Source of the DNA: an uncultured Eubacterium sp.
Lineage (GTDB): Bacteria; Bacillota; Clostridia; Oscillospirales; Acutalibacteraceae
Reading direction: 5' to 3'
DNA: 64,000 nt
Assembly (NCBI GenBank): GCA_910577195.1
Contig: CAJTLP010000002.1
Coordinates: 322,569 to 386,568 of the forward strand
The position numbers and the translations under genes are program-made. The notes under the pieces are model-generated. The model made no database searches. It saw only the letters and a program-made list of their open reading frames with translations, and was not told the origin of the DNA. Positions 36,858 to 45,251 of the stretch are shown in pieces. Position 1 is the first letter of the stretch; each line of letters opens with the position of its first letter.

Positions 36858-37334
36858 ATGAAGAAAACATTAGAATTCTTAACAATGCCTTTAACCCAAA
36901 TATTAGTGGGCATTATAGGTCTTGTACTGGTTGAAATCGTTGCTTTCAACAAATTATACTGGATTATTTTTATTTTGCTGTCAATTGTACTGTATGCAGC
37001 AAGCGGATATGTTTTTTCTAAGCTTGAGAATAAAAGACTAAAGGTACTTTCTTCAATAGTGTCAGCTTTGGTTATTGCTCTTGCATTCATCACAATTTTT
37101 ATTTCTGCTCAGCTGGTGAATACAGACGCTTTCTATGCAATATTTTTTATTTCGCCATTTGGATATGTATCAACATTTTTGACACAGTGGATCGGAGAAT
37201 ACATATCTGAGTCTGAAATATTTATTTATTCCGTTTTAACATTGATATGTTCACTTTGTCCCGTTTTAATTACTGTATTGTCAGCTAAGTTGTTTGAATT
37301 AAAAAGAATTAAAGATATTTACAGTAACAAGTAG
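36858..37334 (+). CDS. Small polytopic membrane protein, paralogue of the next gene
   Basis: 158 aa from ATG 36858 (AAGAGGTGAT upstream). Four hydrophobic segments are visible: about 10-28, 33-52, 63-85, and a C-terminal pair around 95-150. The opening KKTLEFLTMPLTQILVGIIG and the GYVFSKLENKRLKVLSSI stretch parallel KKVLQFLAMPL and GYAFSKIESKKIKILSAV in the following gene, so this is a tandem duplicate. No family is recognised and no transport or catalytic motif is seen. Confidence 0.75.
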   Translation: MKKTLEFLTMPLTQILVGIIGLVLVEIVAFNKLYWIIFILLSIVLYAASGYVFSKLENKRLKVLSSIVSALVIALAFITIFISAQLVNTDAFYAIFFISPFGYVSTFLTQWIGEYISESEIFIYSVLTLICSLCPVLITVLSAKLFELKRIKDIYSNK

Positions 37335-37382
37335 ATTGGTTTAAATAGAAGACTTATTATATACATTTTTAGGAGTCATATT

Positions 37383-38330
37383 ATGAAAAAGGTTTTACAG
37401 TTTTTGGCAATGCCGTTAATCATTGCTTTGCAGATTACGATAGGTTGTTTGTTATTTGCTTTTGGAAATGGTGCAGGGCTTACGTTTATGATACCGATTG
37501 CATTAATCATTTATATGTTTCTCGGTGGATATGCGTTTTCAAAAATTGAAAGTAAAAAAATAAAAATTTTGTCTGCGGTATTTACGGCAGCACTGTTGAT
37601 ACTTTCTTTTGTAATCCTTTTTGCGGTATCAGGGTACAATGACAGTACAGGCTTTATTGTTCCGCTTATTTCACCGTTCGCAAATAGTTTTTCTTATATG
37701 TTTGTGAATTTTGAAATCGTTGAATATCTTAGTCTGCCGTATATGATTATTACAGCAATCGGCTCTGCAATTCCTGTTTTAATCATACTGATTTCGTCTA
37801 AAATATTTAATGCAGATAATAAAAAAATCAAGGCAGCTTTGCTTGTTGTTATGGCACTGATATGCGTGATTGAAATCGGCTTCGGAATAAAAGGTGCTGT
37901 CTCATTATATGAAGATTCCTATGTCGGAGAGGACGGTCAGCTCTATAATGCTTATTATGATGTGAACGGCAATAAGTATGAGGATAATGCAGATGTGCCG
38001 TATTATGATACACAGGGGAATGTGTATTACTGGACTTATGATGAAAGCATTGACCCATATTCAGACGAGAACTTTTTATATTGCGGTGAATTAACAGACG
38101 AGCAGGGCAACGAATACGATATTGACAAGGTTTATGTAAATGCTGACGGTTATATTTATATTGATGAAAAAGATGAAATGCAGCTGCGTGAGGATATACC
38201 TTATGAGGTTGATACCGAATGGAGCTATATGGATAAGGACGGAAATATTTACGCAAGTATATTGTCAGTCAGCTATATGAATGACGGAACACCTTATACC
38301 GGAATGGGCAATGAATACAGAAATAAATAA
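37383..38330 (+). CDS. Membrane protein with acidic Tyr/Asp-rich C-terminal domain
   Basis: 315 aa, starting behind TTTTAGGAG. Residues 1-145 are a four- or five-helix membrane part homologous to the preceding 158-aa protein. An additional helix (about 147-170, AALLVVMALICVIEIGFGI) follows, then a roughly 140-residue hydrophilic tail. The tail is rich in Asp, Glu and Tyr with recurring D-x-x-G-N-x-Y turns (YYDVNGNKYED, YYDTQGNVYYW, WSYMDKDGNIYAS), likely outside the cell. The turns resemble short beta-repeat modules. Function is unknown. The tail is absent from the paralogue, which suggests domain gain after duplication. Confidence 0.75.
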   Translation: MKKVLQFLAMPLIIALQITIGCLLFAFGNGAGLTFMIPIALIIYMFLGGYAFSKIESKKIKILSAVFTAALLILSFVILFAVSGYNDSTGFIVPLISPFANSFSYMFVNFEIVEYLSLPYMIITAIGSAIPVLIILISSKIFNADNKKIKAALLVVMALICVIEIGFGIKGAVSLYEDSYVGEDGQLYNAYYDVNGNKYEDNADVPYYDTQGNVYYWTYDESIDPYSDENFLYCGELTDEQGNEYDIDKVYVNADGYIYIDEKDEMQLREDIPYEVDTEWSYMDKDGNIYASILSVSYMNDGTPYTGMGNEYRNK

Positions 38331-38402
38331 TCTTTGATATTGCATAAACAGGTAACTTGTGCTAAGATATTTTGTGGAAAAATTAAGGAGGATTTGTATA
38401 CA

Positions 38403-39557
38403 ATGAAGGTAGAAATTTCCGATAGCATAAAATATATAGGTGCAAGCACCTATAATCAGGACCTTTTTGAGGGTCAGTACATTATACCAAACGGAATGGC
38501 GTATAACTCCTACGTGATTCTTGATGAAAAAATTGCAATTATGGACACTGCGGACAAGCTTGTTGCAGAGGAGTGGCTTGAGAATTTAAAGACTGCACTT
38601 GACGGCAGAACACCTGATTATCTCGTAGTTCAGCATCTTGAGCCTGATCATTCAGGCAATATTAAGTCAGTTCTTGAGCTTTATCCTCAGATTGAGATTG
38701 TCTGCTCAGCAAAGGCTAAGGCAATGATGCCTCAGTTTGCTGATGTTGATGAGGATAAGATTATCACGAAAAAAGAGGGTGACACCTTAGAGCTCGGCAG
38801 CCACACGCTTACATTCATCATGGCACCAATGGTTCATTGGCCTGAGGTTATGCTTTCATATGAAAGCAGTGAAAAGGTTCTCTTCTCCGCCGATGCTTTC
38901 GGTAAATTCGGTGCAATTGATGCTGATGAGGGTTGGTCCTGCGAGGCAAGAAGATATTATTTCAATATTGTGGGCAAGTACGGTGCACCTGTACAGACTT
39001 TGCTTAAGAAAGCAGCAGGTCTTGAGATTAACACAATTTGTCCGCTTCACGGTCCGATTCTTACGGATACCATTCCACAGGTGCTTGACCTTTACAATAC
39101 CTGGTCTTCCTATGAGCCTGAGGATGAGGGCGTGTTTATTGCATATGCATCCATTCACGGAAACACTGCTGAGGCTGCGCATAAGATGAAGGAAATTCTT
39201 GAGGCAAAGGGTTGTCCGAGAGTTGCCATTGCAGACCTCTCAAGAGATGATATTGCGGAGTGCGTTGAGGATGCTTTCAGACACAGCACACTTTTATGTA
39301 TGGCATCAAGCTATGACGGAGGTGTGTTTGCTCCAATGGCTGACTATCTGCATCATTTAAAGAGCAAGGCTTTTCAGAACAGAAAGGTTGCACTTGTTGA
39401 AAATGCATCATGGGCAGCATCTGCAGCAAAGGCAATGAAGGCTGAGTTTGAGCAGATGAAGAATATCACATTTGTGGGTGACGTTGTTACAATTAAAACA
39501 ACGGTTAAGGCTGATGATATTGCGGCGCTTGAAAAACTTGCTGATGAAATTAAATAA
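38403..39557 (+). CDS. fprA: Flavodiiron protein (A-type), oxygen or NO reductase
   Basis: 384 aa from ATG 38403, preceded by AAGGAGG; an upstream non-ATG extension is rejected. The beta-lactamase-like diiron domain has its ligands in VQHLEPDHSGN, MVHWPEVM, LFSADAFGKFG and CPLHGPI. The flavodoxin domain begins about residue 250 (VFIAYASIHGNTAEAA binds FMN phosphate). At about 400 aa without extra C-terminal domains it is class A. It detoxifies oxygen or NO in anaerobes. Position near perR and rubrerythrin fits an oxidative-stress cluster, although no Per box was found upstream. Confidence 0.95.
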   Translation: MKVEISDSIKYIGASTYNQDLFEGQYIIPNGMAYNSYVILDEKIAIMDTADKLVAEEWLENLKTALDGRTPDYLVVQHLEPDHSGNIKSVLELYPQIEIVCSAKAKAMMPQFADVDEDKIITKKEGDTLELGSHTLTFIMAPMVHWPEVMLSYESSEKVLFSADAFGKFGAIDADEGWSCEARRYYFNIVGKYGAPVQTLLKKAAGLEINTICPLHGPILTDTIPQVLDLYNTWSSYEPEDEGVFIAYASIHGNTAEAAHKMKEILEAKGCPRVAIADLSRDDIAECVEDAFRHSTLLCMASSYDGGVFAPMADYLHHLKSKAFQNRKVALVENASWAASAAKAMKAEFEQMKNITFVGDVVTIKTTVKADDIAALEKLADEIK

Positions 39558-39569
39558 TATGTAAAAGCC

Positions 39570-39612
39570 GAAAACAGCAGTTGTACATTTTGCAGAACTG
39601 CTGTTTTATTTT
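39570..39612 (+). terminator. Terminator of the flavodiiron gene
   Basis: AAAACAGCAGTT pairs with AACTGCTGTTTT, followed by ATTTTACT; the loop is 13 bases. Confidence 0.8.
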
Positions 39613-39631
39613 ACTGTGTGTATTTAATGAT

Positions 39632-39660
39632 TTGACAAATTGTGATATTTATATTATTAT
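39632..39660 (+). promoter_or_regulatory. Promoter of the mini-amidohydrolase gene
   Basis: TTGACA (39632-39637), 17-base spacer, TATTAT (39655-39660), about 42 bases before the ATG. Confidence 0.7.
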
Positions 39661-39702
39661 TGCAGTAGATTTGAAAAATAAAATTTAAACGGAGCCATTT
39701 TT

Positions 39703-40029
39703 ATGACAACTGTTTTTACAAATGCCAGCTTTATTTCTCATAATGAGGAAAATGATATCTTCTCTGTTATGGTGGTACGCGGCAGAGAAATTGTTTATCT
39801 TGGATATAATACGCCGCTGTGCTATGAAGATGATAAGTCGGTTGATCTTATGGGAGGATATGTTATTCCGCTTATAAACGACAGCGTTTATTATGATACA
39901 TCTCACGCTCGCTGTTCAGTGCTTAAGGAGGGTGAGCAGGCAGACTTTATTGTGATTGACAAGAATATATTAACGCAGGACAATCCTCAGATTTTAGAGG
40001 TATATATTAAGGGAAGAAAAAAGGTATAA
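39703..40029 (+). CDS. Amidohydrolase reduced to its terminal (composite beta) segments, 108 aa
   Basis: ATG behind AACGGAG. Residues 1-60 look like the N-terminal beta domain of YtcJ-type amidohydrolases (FTNASFIS, then VVRGREIVYLG, VDLMGGYVIPLI). Residues about 78-108 look like the usual C-terminus (EGEQADFIVIDKNIL and VYIKGRKK). The roughly 400-residue TIM barrel with all metal-binding His, Lys and Asp residues should lie between and is absent, without a frameshift. It cannot be a normal hydrolase. A functional promoter and terminator suggest it is expressed. It is either an in-frame deletion relic or a domesticated small beta-domain protein. Confidence 0.72.
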   Translation: MTTVFTNASFISHNEENDIFSVMVVRGREIVYLGYNTPLCYEDDKSVDLMGGYVIPLINDSVYYDTSHARCSVLKEGEQADFIVIDKNILTQDNPQILEVYIKGRKKV

Positions 40030-40030
40030 A

Positions 40031-40071
40031 CGAAAAACGCAGATGCACAATATATGCATCTGCGTTTTTTT
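40031..40071. terminator. Bidirectional terminator
   Basis: AAAAACGCAGATGCA pairs with TGCATCTGCGTTTTT across a 7-base loop, between two convergent genes. Confidence 0.9.
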
Positions 40072-40825
40072 AATCGTTGATTTCGATGTCACCCAAGTCG
40101 GTTTGCACCTTGAGTGTGATAGATGAATCTGTATGATTGTTCTTTATATCACTTGTGCCGAGTGATGTGGAATAATCAATATTTACCGGATTGGTATACT
40201 CAATTTCAATATCACCCATATTTGTAGTGACTGATGAATTCTGATTGATATTGATTCTTTTTATATCAATATCACCTAAATCTGTATGAATATTAAAGCA
40301 ACTGCCTAAATCTATAGCACTGATATCACCGCAGTTGTTGTTAATTTCCAGGTTTGTATTTAACTTTGTGTCAATATCCACATCACCGAGATTTGAATGA
40401 ATTTCAAAACGCTCAGGTGTGTTGTCAGGTAAATAAATATCTATATCGGATGATATGTTGCCATAGTTGTTAAACGGAAATCTTGTCATTTTATTCGTGT
40501 TGCTTATATTTAATGTAAGCTTGTTGCTGTCAGCAGTAACATTAATATTTTCTGCTTTTGAGCCGCGTGCAACAATTCTGATTTTTTCATCATTACTATG
40601 TTTTACCGTGATATCACCGCAATCCGAATTGACGATTATATCCGATATATTATTGCTGTCGTAGCTTTCATCATAAACAACATTGTTATGATTTTCCCAT
40701 CTATTAAAGCTGAAATGCCTGCCCCCTGAAGTGATTGCAAATCCGAGTGTTCCTGCTAAAAGCAGAACGATTATACTCAGCAGTGCAATAACGGCTATAA
40801 TCAGTCCTCTGTTAGTCTTCTTCAT
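40070..40825 (-). CDS. DUF4097-type membrane-anchored beta-strand repeat protein
   Basis: 251 aa from ATG 40825, at proper distance from AAAGGGAG; a GTG at 40834 is too close to it. One N-terminal membrane helix (GLIIAVIALLSIIVLLLAG) is followed by an extracellular domain of short repeated strands with recurring GD(I/V)x(I/V) turns: NSDCGDITVKHS, HSNLGDVDIDT, HTDLGDIDIKR, QTDLGDIEIND. This is the beta-solenoid or adhesin-like DUF4097 pattern. It overlaps the XRE-membrane regulator gene by 14 bases. The pair is a common Firmicute arrangement of unknown signal. Confidence 0.85.
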   Translation of the reverse strand: MKKTNRGLIIAVIALLSIIVLLLAGTLGFAITSGGRHFSFNRWENHNNVVYDESYDSNNISDIIVNSDCGDITVKHSNDEKIRIVARGSKAENINVTADSNKLTLNISNTNKMTRFPFNNYGNISSDIDIYLPDNTPERFEIHSNLGDVDIDTKLNTNLEINNNCGDISAIDLGSCFNIHTDLGDIDIKRININQNSSVTTNMGDIEIEYTNPVNIDYSTSLGTSDIKNNHTDSSITLKVQTDLGDIEIND

Positions 40826-41522
40826 TGATTTCACTCCCTTTAAGCATAAATACTAATTTTATAATTTCGCATAAAATACCATAGATAACCCATACAAGCC
40901 ATGTTATATTCCACATACCTGTAGCAAAGCTGAGGAGCATATATATGATTAATACAATGCCTGAAAGGATGCTGGTAATCATTTTATACAGCCTGTTTTC
41001 TTTTGTGGGGAGCGTATTTTTTCTTGCTGCTTTCGGTTTTGAAAGGGCAGCAAATACAATCAGCATGGTAGCGACTGCAATGATTACAAAGAAAACGGTC
41101 ATCATAACCTTGCTGTTATTTAAAACAAAGAATGGTATAACCGACAAAATATAAAGGCATATTGCTACTGACATTAAAAGAACGGATTTTATTCTTCTTT
41201 TTTCAAACTGTTCTTTTTCCTGCGGTGTCGGTTCAGGCTCAGTCTGAGGGATGTTATATCTGCTGTCATCATAGTATGAATAATTTGTATCGGTATTACT
41301 GTATTCAGATGTTTCCTTTGGCTTTTCCTCACCTTTAAGAAGCGCTTCCGTTGTTATATTATACAACTCGCACAGCGGTAAGATTTTGTCAAAATCGGGA
41401 GTTGTCTGATCTGTTTCCCATTTTGATATGGTCTGTCTTGTTACACCAAGTGCTTCCGCAACCTTCTCCTGAGAAAAGCCTTTTTCTTTTCTCATTTCAT
41501 ATAAACGTTGACCAAGTGTCAT
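40812..41522 (-). CDS. Membrane-bound XRE-family transcription regulator
   Basis: 236 aa. Residues 1-60 are a Cro/C1-type helix-turn-helix (LGQRLYEMRKEKGFSQEKVA, then VTRQTISKWETDQTTPDFDK). A polar Thr/Pro/Glu-rich linker (about 65-108) follows, then four hydrophobic helices near 112-130, 140-160, 180-200 and 205-225. The HTH-plus-membrane layout suggests that an envelope state is sensed and relayed directly to DNA. The operon with the DUF4097 gene suggests that protein as the sensor partner or a target. Confidence 0.9.
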   Translation of the reverse strand: MTLGQRLYEMRKEKGFSQEKVAEALGVTRQTISKWETDQTTPDFDKILPLCELYNITTEALLKGEEKPKETSEYSNTDTNYSYYDDSRYNIPQTEPEPTPQEKEQFEKRRIKSVLLMSVAICLYILSVIPFFVLNNSKVMMTVFFVIIAVATMLIVFAALSKPKAARKNTLPTKENRLYKMITSILSGIVLIIYMLLSFATGMWNITWLVWVIYGILCEIIKLVFMLKGSEINEED

Positions 41523-41624
41523 TGTATCACCTCATATAAACTATACCATAATTCCTCTTAACATACCAGCAATTTGGCTTTGAACTTTGTCAACTGAACT
41601 TAACATTTGCTTTTTTACTCATTT

Positions 41625-41654
41625 TTGCACAAAAAATAACGCAATACATATAAT
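41625..41654 (+). promoter_or_regulatory. Possible promoter of the asnB operon
   Basis: TTGCAC (41625-41630), 18-base spacer, TATAAT (41649-41654). The predicted start is only about 10 bases before the ATG, leaving the ribosome binding site GAGGTGA at the very 5' end. Confidence 0.5.
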
Positions 41655-41671
41655 ATATTTGAGGTGATTTT

Positions 41672-43495
41672 ATGTGTGGAATTGCAGGAATATTAACTGA
41701 GTCCATAGATTTAAGAGAAGAAAAACCGATGATTGAAAATATCAGCAAAACACTTAAGATGCGCGGACCTGACGCGAAGGGAGAATATGTTACAGCTGAT
41801 ACGGCACTGATTCATCGCAGGCTGTCTGTAATTGATGTTGAAAACGGAAGCCAGCCTATGCGTTTTGGTAAATATATAATCGTATACAACGGCGAGCTTT
41901 ATAACACGGAAGAAATCAGAGACGAGCTTAAATCCTTCGGTTACCTCTTTGACACGCACTGTGACACGGAGGTTGTGCTGAAGGCTTATGATAAATGGAA
42001 AGAGGAAAGTGTTAAAAAACTCAATGGTATTTTTGCCTATGCCGTTTATGATGAAAAGGATAAAAGTCTTTTCCTTGCACGTGACAGAATCGGAGTGAAG
42101 CCCTGCTTTTATGCAAAGGTCGGCAATCTGTTTGCCTTTGCCAGCAGAATAAGCAGTCTGCTGTGTATCCCTCAGATTAAACCGATAGTCAATGAAGAGG
42201 GACTTAATGAAATATTTATGCTCGGTCCTGCAAAGACGATAGGCAAGGCGATATTCAGGGATATTTCAGAGCTTGCGCCGGCACATTATATGGTTTATAA
42301 AAACGGCGAAATCCGTATTTCTCAGTATTGGAAATTGGAGGCTAAGGAGAATCATGAAACAGCAGATGAGGCGATTGAACACACCTATTCTCTTGTAAAG
42401 GATGCGATTGAAAGGCAGCTTGTTTCGGATGTTCCGCTGGCAACCTTTTTGAGCGGAGGGCTTGACTCCTCAATCATTTCTAAGGTAGCATCAGATTATT
42501 ATAAGGAAAAGGGAATGGAGCTTGATACCTATTCGGTAGACTATACCGATAATGATAAATACTTTAAAAAAAGCCTTTTCCAGCCGAATAAGGATTCAGA
42601 TTATATCCATCTTGTATCTGATGCAATCGGCTCTGTTCATCATAATGTTGTTCTTGATAACCGTGATGTTGCTGATGCACTGGCAGATTCAGCAATCGCC
42701 AGATGTGTTCCCGGCTTTGCAGATGTTGATTCCTCACTGATGCTCTTTTGCAAAGAGGTGAAAAAGAATTTTACTGTCTGCCTTTCAGGTGAATGTGCTG
42801 ACGAAATATTCGGCGGATATCCATGGTACCACAGAAAGGAAATCCTTTTTGAAGAATGCTTCCCATGGGCAAGATCAACTGCAGCAAGACGGAATATTTT
42901 AAAGCCCGGATTTCTGAAAAACGGCGAGGACTATCTGCACAATGCATATGAGCAGACTGTGGCACTGACCTCATACCTTGACGGCGAAAGCCGACTTGAA
43001 AAAAGAATGAGGGAAATGTTTGTGCTTAACCTGAACTGGTTTATGCAGACACTCCTTGCAAGAAAAGATGTTATGAGTATGGAATCCTCTCTTGAGGTGC
43101 GTGTACCGTTTTGTGATTACCGACTGGTAGAATACGCCTACAATATGCCCTGGGAGATTAAGGCACTGGACGGCAGGGAAAAGGGTATTCTGCGAAAAGC
43201 CTTTGAAAATGAGCTCCCATATGATATTGTATGGAGAAAAAAGAGCCCTTATCCTAAAACACATAATCCCGTATATTTTGATTGTGTATGCAAGCTGGCA
43301 CAGCAGGCACTTGATGATAAAGCCTGTCCGCTCCATGATATGCTGAATATCAGTGCAGTTAAGGATTTGATGAATCATCCTGATTCAATGACTGAGCCTT
43401 TTTACGGTCAGCTGATGCAGACACCGCAGGTGCTTGCATATATTTACCAGATATATGTATGGATTCAAAATTACAATGTTGAGTTTGAATTATAA
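41672..43495 (+). CDS. asnB: Asparagine synthase (glutamine-hydrolysing)
   Basis: 607 aa. MCGIAGIL gives the N-terminal nucleophile Cys2 after Met removal. The class II glutaminase continues with MRGPDAKGEY, LIHRRLSVID and YNGELYN. The synthetase domain has the PPi-loop LATFLSGGLDSSIIS and the ECADEIFGGYPWYH and SLEVRVPFCD segments. It converts aspartate plus glutamine to asparagine. Length fits AsnB. It starts behind GAGGTGA. A nitroreductase-like gene follows after 55 bases, then a phosphodiesterase gene with an overlap, so the three probably form one operon. Confidence 0.96.
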   Translation: MCGIAGILTESIDLREEKPMIENISKTLKMRGPDAKGEYVTADTALIHRRLSVIDVENGSQPMRFGKYIIVYNGELYNTEEIRDELKSFGYLFDTHCDTEVVLKAYDKWKEESVKKLNGIFAYAVYDEKDKSLFLARDRIGVKPCFYAKVGNLFAFASRISSLLCIPQIKPIVNEEGLNEIFMLGPAKTIGKAIFRDISELAPAHYMVYKNGEIRISQYWKLEAKENHETADEAIEHTYSLVKDAIERQLVSDVPLATFLSGGLDSSIISKVASDYYKEKGMELDTYSVDYTDNDKYFKKSLFQPNKDSDYIHLVSDAIGSVHHNVVLDNRDVADALADSAIARCVPGFADVDSSLMLFCKEVKKNFTVCLSGECADEIFGGYPWYHRKEILFEECFPWARSTAARRNILKPGFLKNGEDYLHNAYEQTVALTSYLDGESRLEKRMREMFVLNLNWFMQTLLARKDVMSMESSLEVRVPFCDYRLVEYAYNMPWEIKALDGREKGILRKAFENELPYDIVWRKKSPYPKTHNPVYFDCVCKLAQQALDDKACPLHDMLNISAVKDLMNHPDSMTEPFYGQLMQTPQVLAYIYQIYVWIQNYNVEFEL

Positions 43496-43550
43496 ATGTG
43501 ATATACTCATAATATAGACTTATTATATGATTGTGACAGGAAGTTAAGCT

Positions 43551-44327
43551 ATGACAAATGAGCAGTATATCAAAGCAATAAATATGCGCAGATCAAGGCG
43601 GACGTATATGCCGTATGCACTTGATGATGATACAATGCAGGTTATACGCAACCTGGTTGATATCATAAATGATAAAGCAGGTCTTGATTTTCGGTTTATT
43701 GAAGATGCAGCTGTGGCATTCAAGTTTTTTACAGGCAAGTTTTCTGCAGTGGCCATATGCGGTGACGATTCTGAAAAAACAAGAGTTAAATCAGGCTATT
43801 ATGGTGAAACCATTGTGCTTCAGTGTGTTTATCACGGCTTAGGTACCTGCTGGGTAACAGGTACTTATGATGAAAATAAAATCCTCGAGATGCTCGATCT
43901 TCCTAAGTCAACAAGGCTTTACGGTCTTATTGTTATCGGCAATGTTAAGGAAAAGCTGAGCGCAAAGGAAAAAATGATGTACAAGGTAACACATAAAAAT
44001 AATAAGCCTTATCAGAAAATGTTTGAGGTTTGTGATGAAAAGCTGCCGCCATATTATGAATATGCAATGCAGCTTGTGGAGAAGGCTCCGTCAAGCACAA
44101 ACAGCAGACCGGTTCATTTCAGATATGAAAATGGTGTTATATCGGGTTATGTTGATGAACCTTATTCTGATAAGAGTATGGACTTCGGCATTGCTCAGCT
44201 GCATTTCTGCTTGGGTGCAGCATCAAAGGGCATAAAGGGTGAATGGGATTTTACAGGCAGATTTTGTACCGAAGATGCAAAGGTAATCAAATTTCCGGAG
44301 AATAAAGGGGAAAAAGAAAATGAGTGA
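43551..44327 (+). CDS. Nitroreductase-like flavoprotein (TM1586 type)
   Basis: 258 aa. RRSRRTYMPYALDDD at the N-terminus is the FMN-binding Arg cluster of the nitroreductase fold. GLGTCWVTGTYDE is the usual mid-protein glycine loop, and KAPSSTNSRPVHF starts a second pseudo-repeat. The two half-domains within one chain fit the 'putative TM nitroreductase' subgroup. Substrate is unknown. It overlaps the downstream phosphodiesterase gene by 8 bases, so the two are translationally coupled. Confidence 0.85.
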   Translation: MTNEQYIKAINMRRSRRTYMPYALDDDTMQVIRNLVDIINDKAGLDFRFIEDAAVAFKFFTGKFSAVAICGDDSEKTRVKSGYYGETIVLQCVYHGLGTCWVTGTYDENKILEMLDLPKSTRLYGLIVIGNVKEKLSAKEKMMYKVTHKNNKPYQKMFEVCDEKLPPYYEYAMQLVEKAPSSTNSRPVHFRYENGVISGYVDEPYSDKSMDFGIAQLHFCLGAASKGIKGEWDFTGRFCTEDAKVIKFPENKGEKENE

Positions 44328-45180
44328 AACAGTTAAGAAGGCGTGGTCCAAAAAGAAAAAGATTGTTGTAATTACACTTTCGGTTTTTCTTGTATTAATC
44401 GTACTTATTATTATTGCAGGTGTTTGTGCTCTGAATTGGTACTGCAAAACTGCCGATTATGAATTGCTTAAAACACAGCAGCAGGTAACACTTGTTGCAC
44501 ACAGAGGTTATCGTGCCGTTGCTCCCGAGAATACAACAGCAGCTTTTGAGGAGGCAGGTAAGGCGGGCTTCTGGGGAGCTGAATGTGATGTTTACAGAAC
44601 GGCCGACGGTGTGTGGATTGTTTCTCACGATACAAATTCATACCGTATGATGGATAAAACTGCAAATATTGAAAAGAAGAATTATGATGAGCTGATGACC
44701 CATAAGGTTGATAACGGCTCAAATATTGAAAATTATCCTGATCTCAGCTACTGCTCTCTTGAGGATTACCTGAAAATCTGTAAAGAGTATAATATGGTCG
44801 CTGTTATTGAACTTAAGGGTAAAAATAATACAGAGCATTATGATGAAATTATTGACCTTGTAAATCAGTATGGCGTTGAGGCAGTTTACATTTCCTTCCA
44901 TTTTGAGAATATGCAGAAGATAAGAGCGTTAACTGATGCACCTGTTTATTTCCTCACCAGTGAAATTTCAGATGAGGATATCGAGCTTGCCAAATCCCTT
45001 GAAAACTGCGGAATCGACTTTGACGGAAGAAAAGAAGAAAACTTTGAAAAGGGTATGATTAAGAAGTGTATTGATGAGGGTCTTGCTGTTGGTGCATGGA
45101 CGATTGACGATACCGCTCTTCTTGATAAGCTTGTTGAAAACGGTGTTACCCTTATCACGACTGATAATATTACAAAATAA
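44320..45180 (+). CDS. Membrane-anchored glycerophosphodiester phosphodiesterase
   Basis: 286 aa. One N-terminal transmembrane helix (IVVITLSVFLVLIVLIIIAG) follows a basic cytoplasmic tail. The outside TIM barrel contains LVAHRGYRAVAPENTTAAF (catalytic His-Arg and Glu), GAECDVYRTADGVWIVSHD (metal ligands and second catalytic His), VIELKGKN near mid-protein and GAWTIDD near the end. These are the family's conserved elements in the right order. It would hydrolyse glycerophosphodiesters or teichoic acid fragments at the cell surface. A strong terminator closes the operon. Confidence 0.93.
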   Translation: MSETVKKAWSKKKKIVVITLSVFLVLIVLIIIAGVCALNWYCKTADYELLKTQQQVTLVAHRGYRAVAPENTTAAFEEAGKAGFWGAECDVYRTADGVWIVSHDTNSYRMMDKTANIEKKNYDELMTHKVDNGSNIENYPDLSYCSLEDYLKICKEYNMVAVIELKGKNNTEHYDEIIDLVNQYGVEAVYISFHFENMQKIRALTDAPVYFLTSEISDEDIELAKSLENCGIDFDGRKEENFEKGMIKKCIDEGLAVGAWTIDDTALLDKLVENGVTLITTDNITK

Positions 45181-45200
45181 TTTAAACAAATAATCAAAAT

Positions 45201-45241
45201 AAAAAAATCCTAAAACACGTTAATGTGTTTTAGGATTTTTT
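45201..45241. terminator. Bidirectional terminator between the phosphodiesterase gene and secA
   Basis: AAAAAATCCTAAAACAC pairs with GTGTTTTAGGATTTTTT across a 6-base loop. Confidence 0.92.
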
Positions 45242-45251
45242 ATTATTTCTG

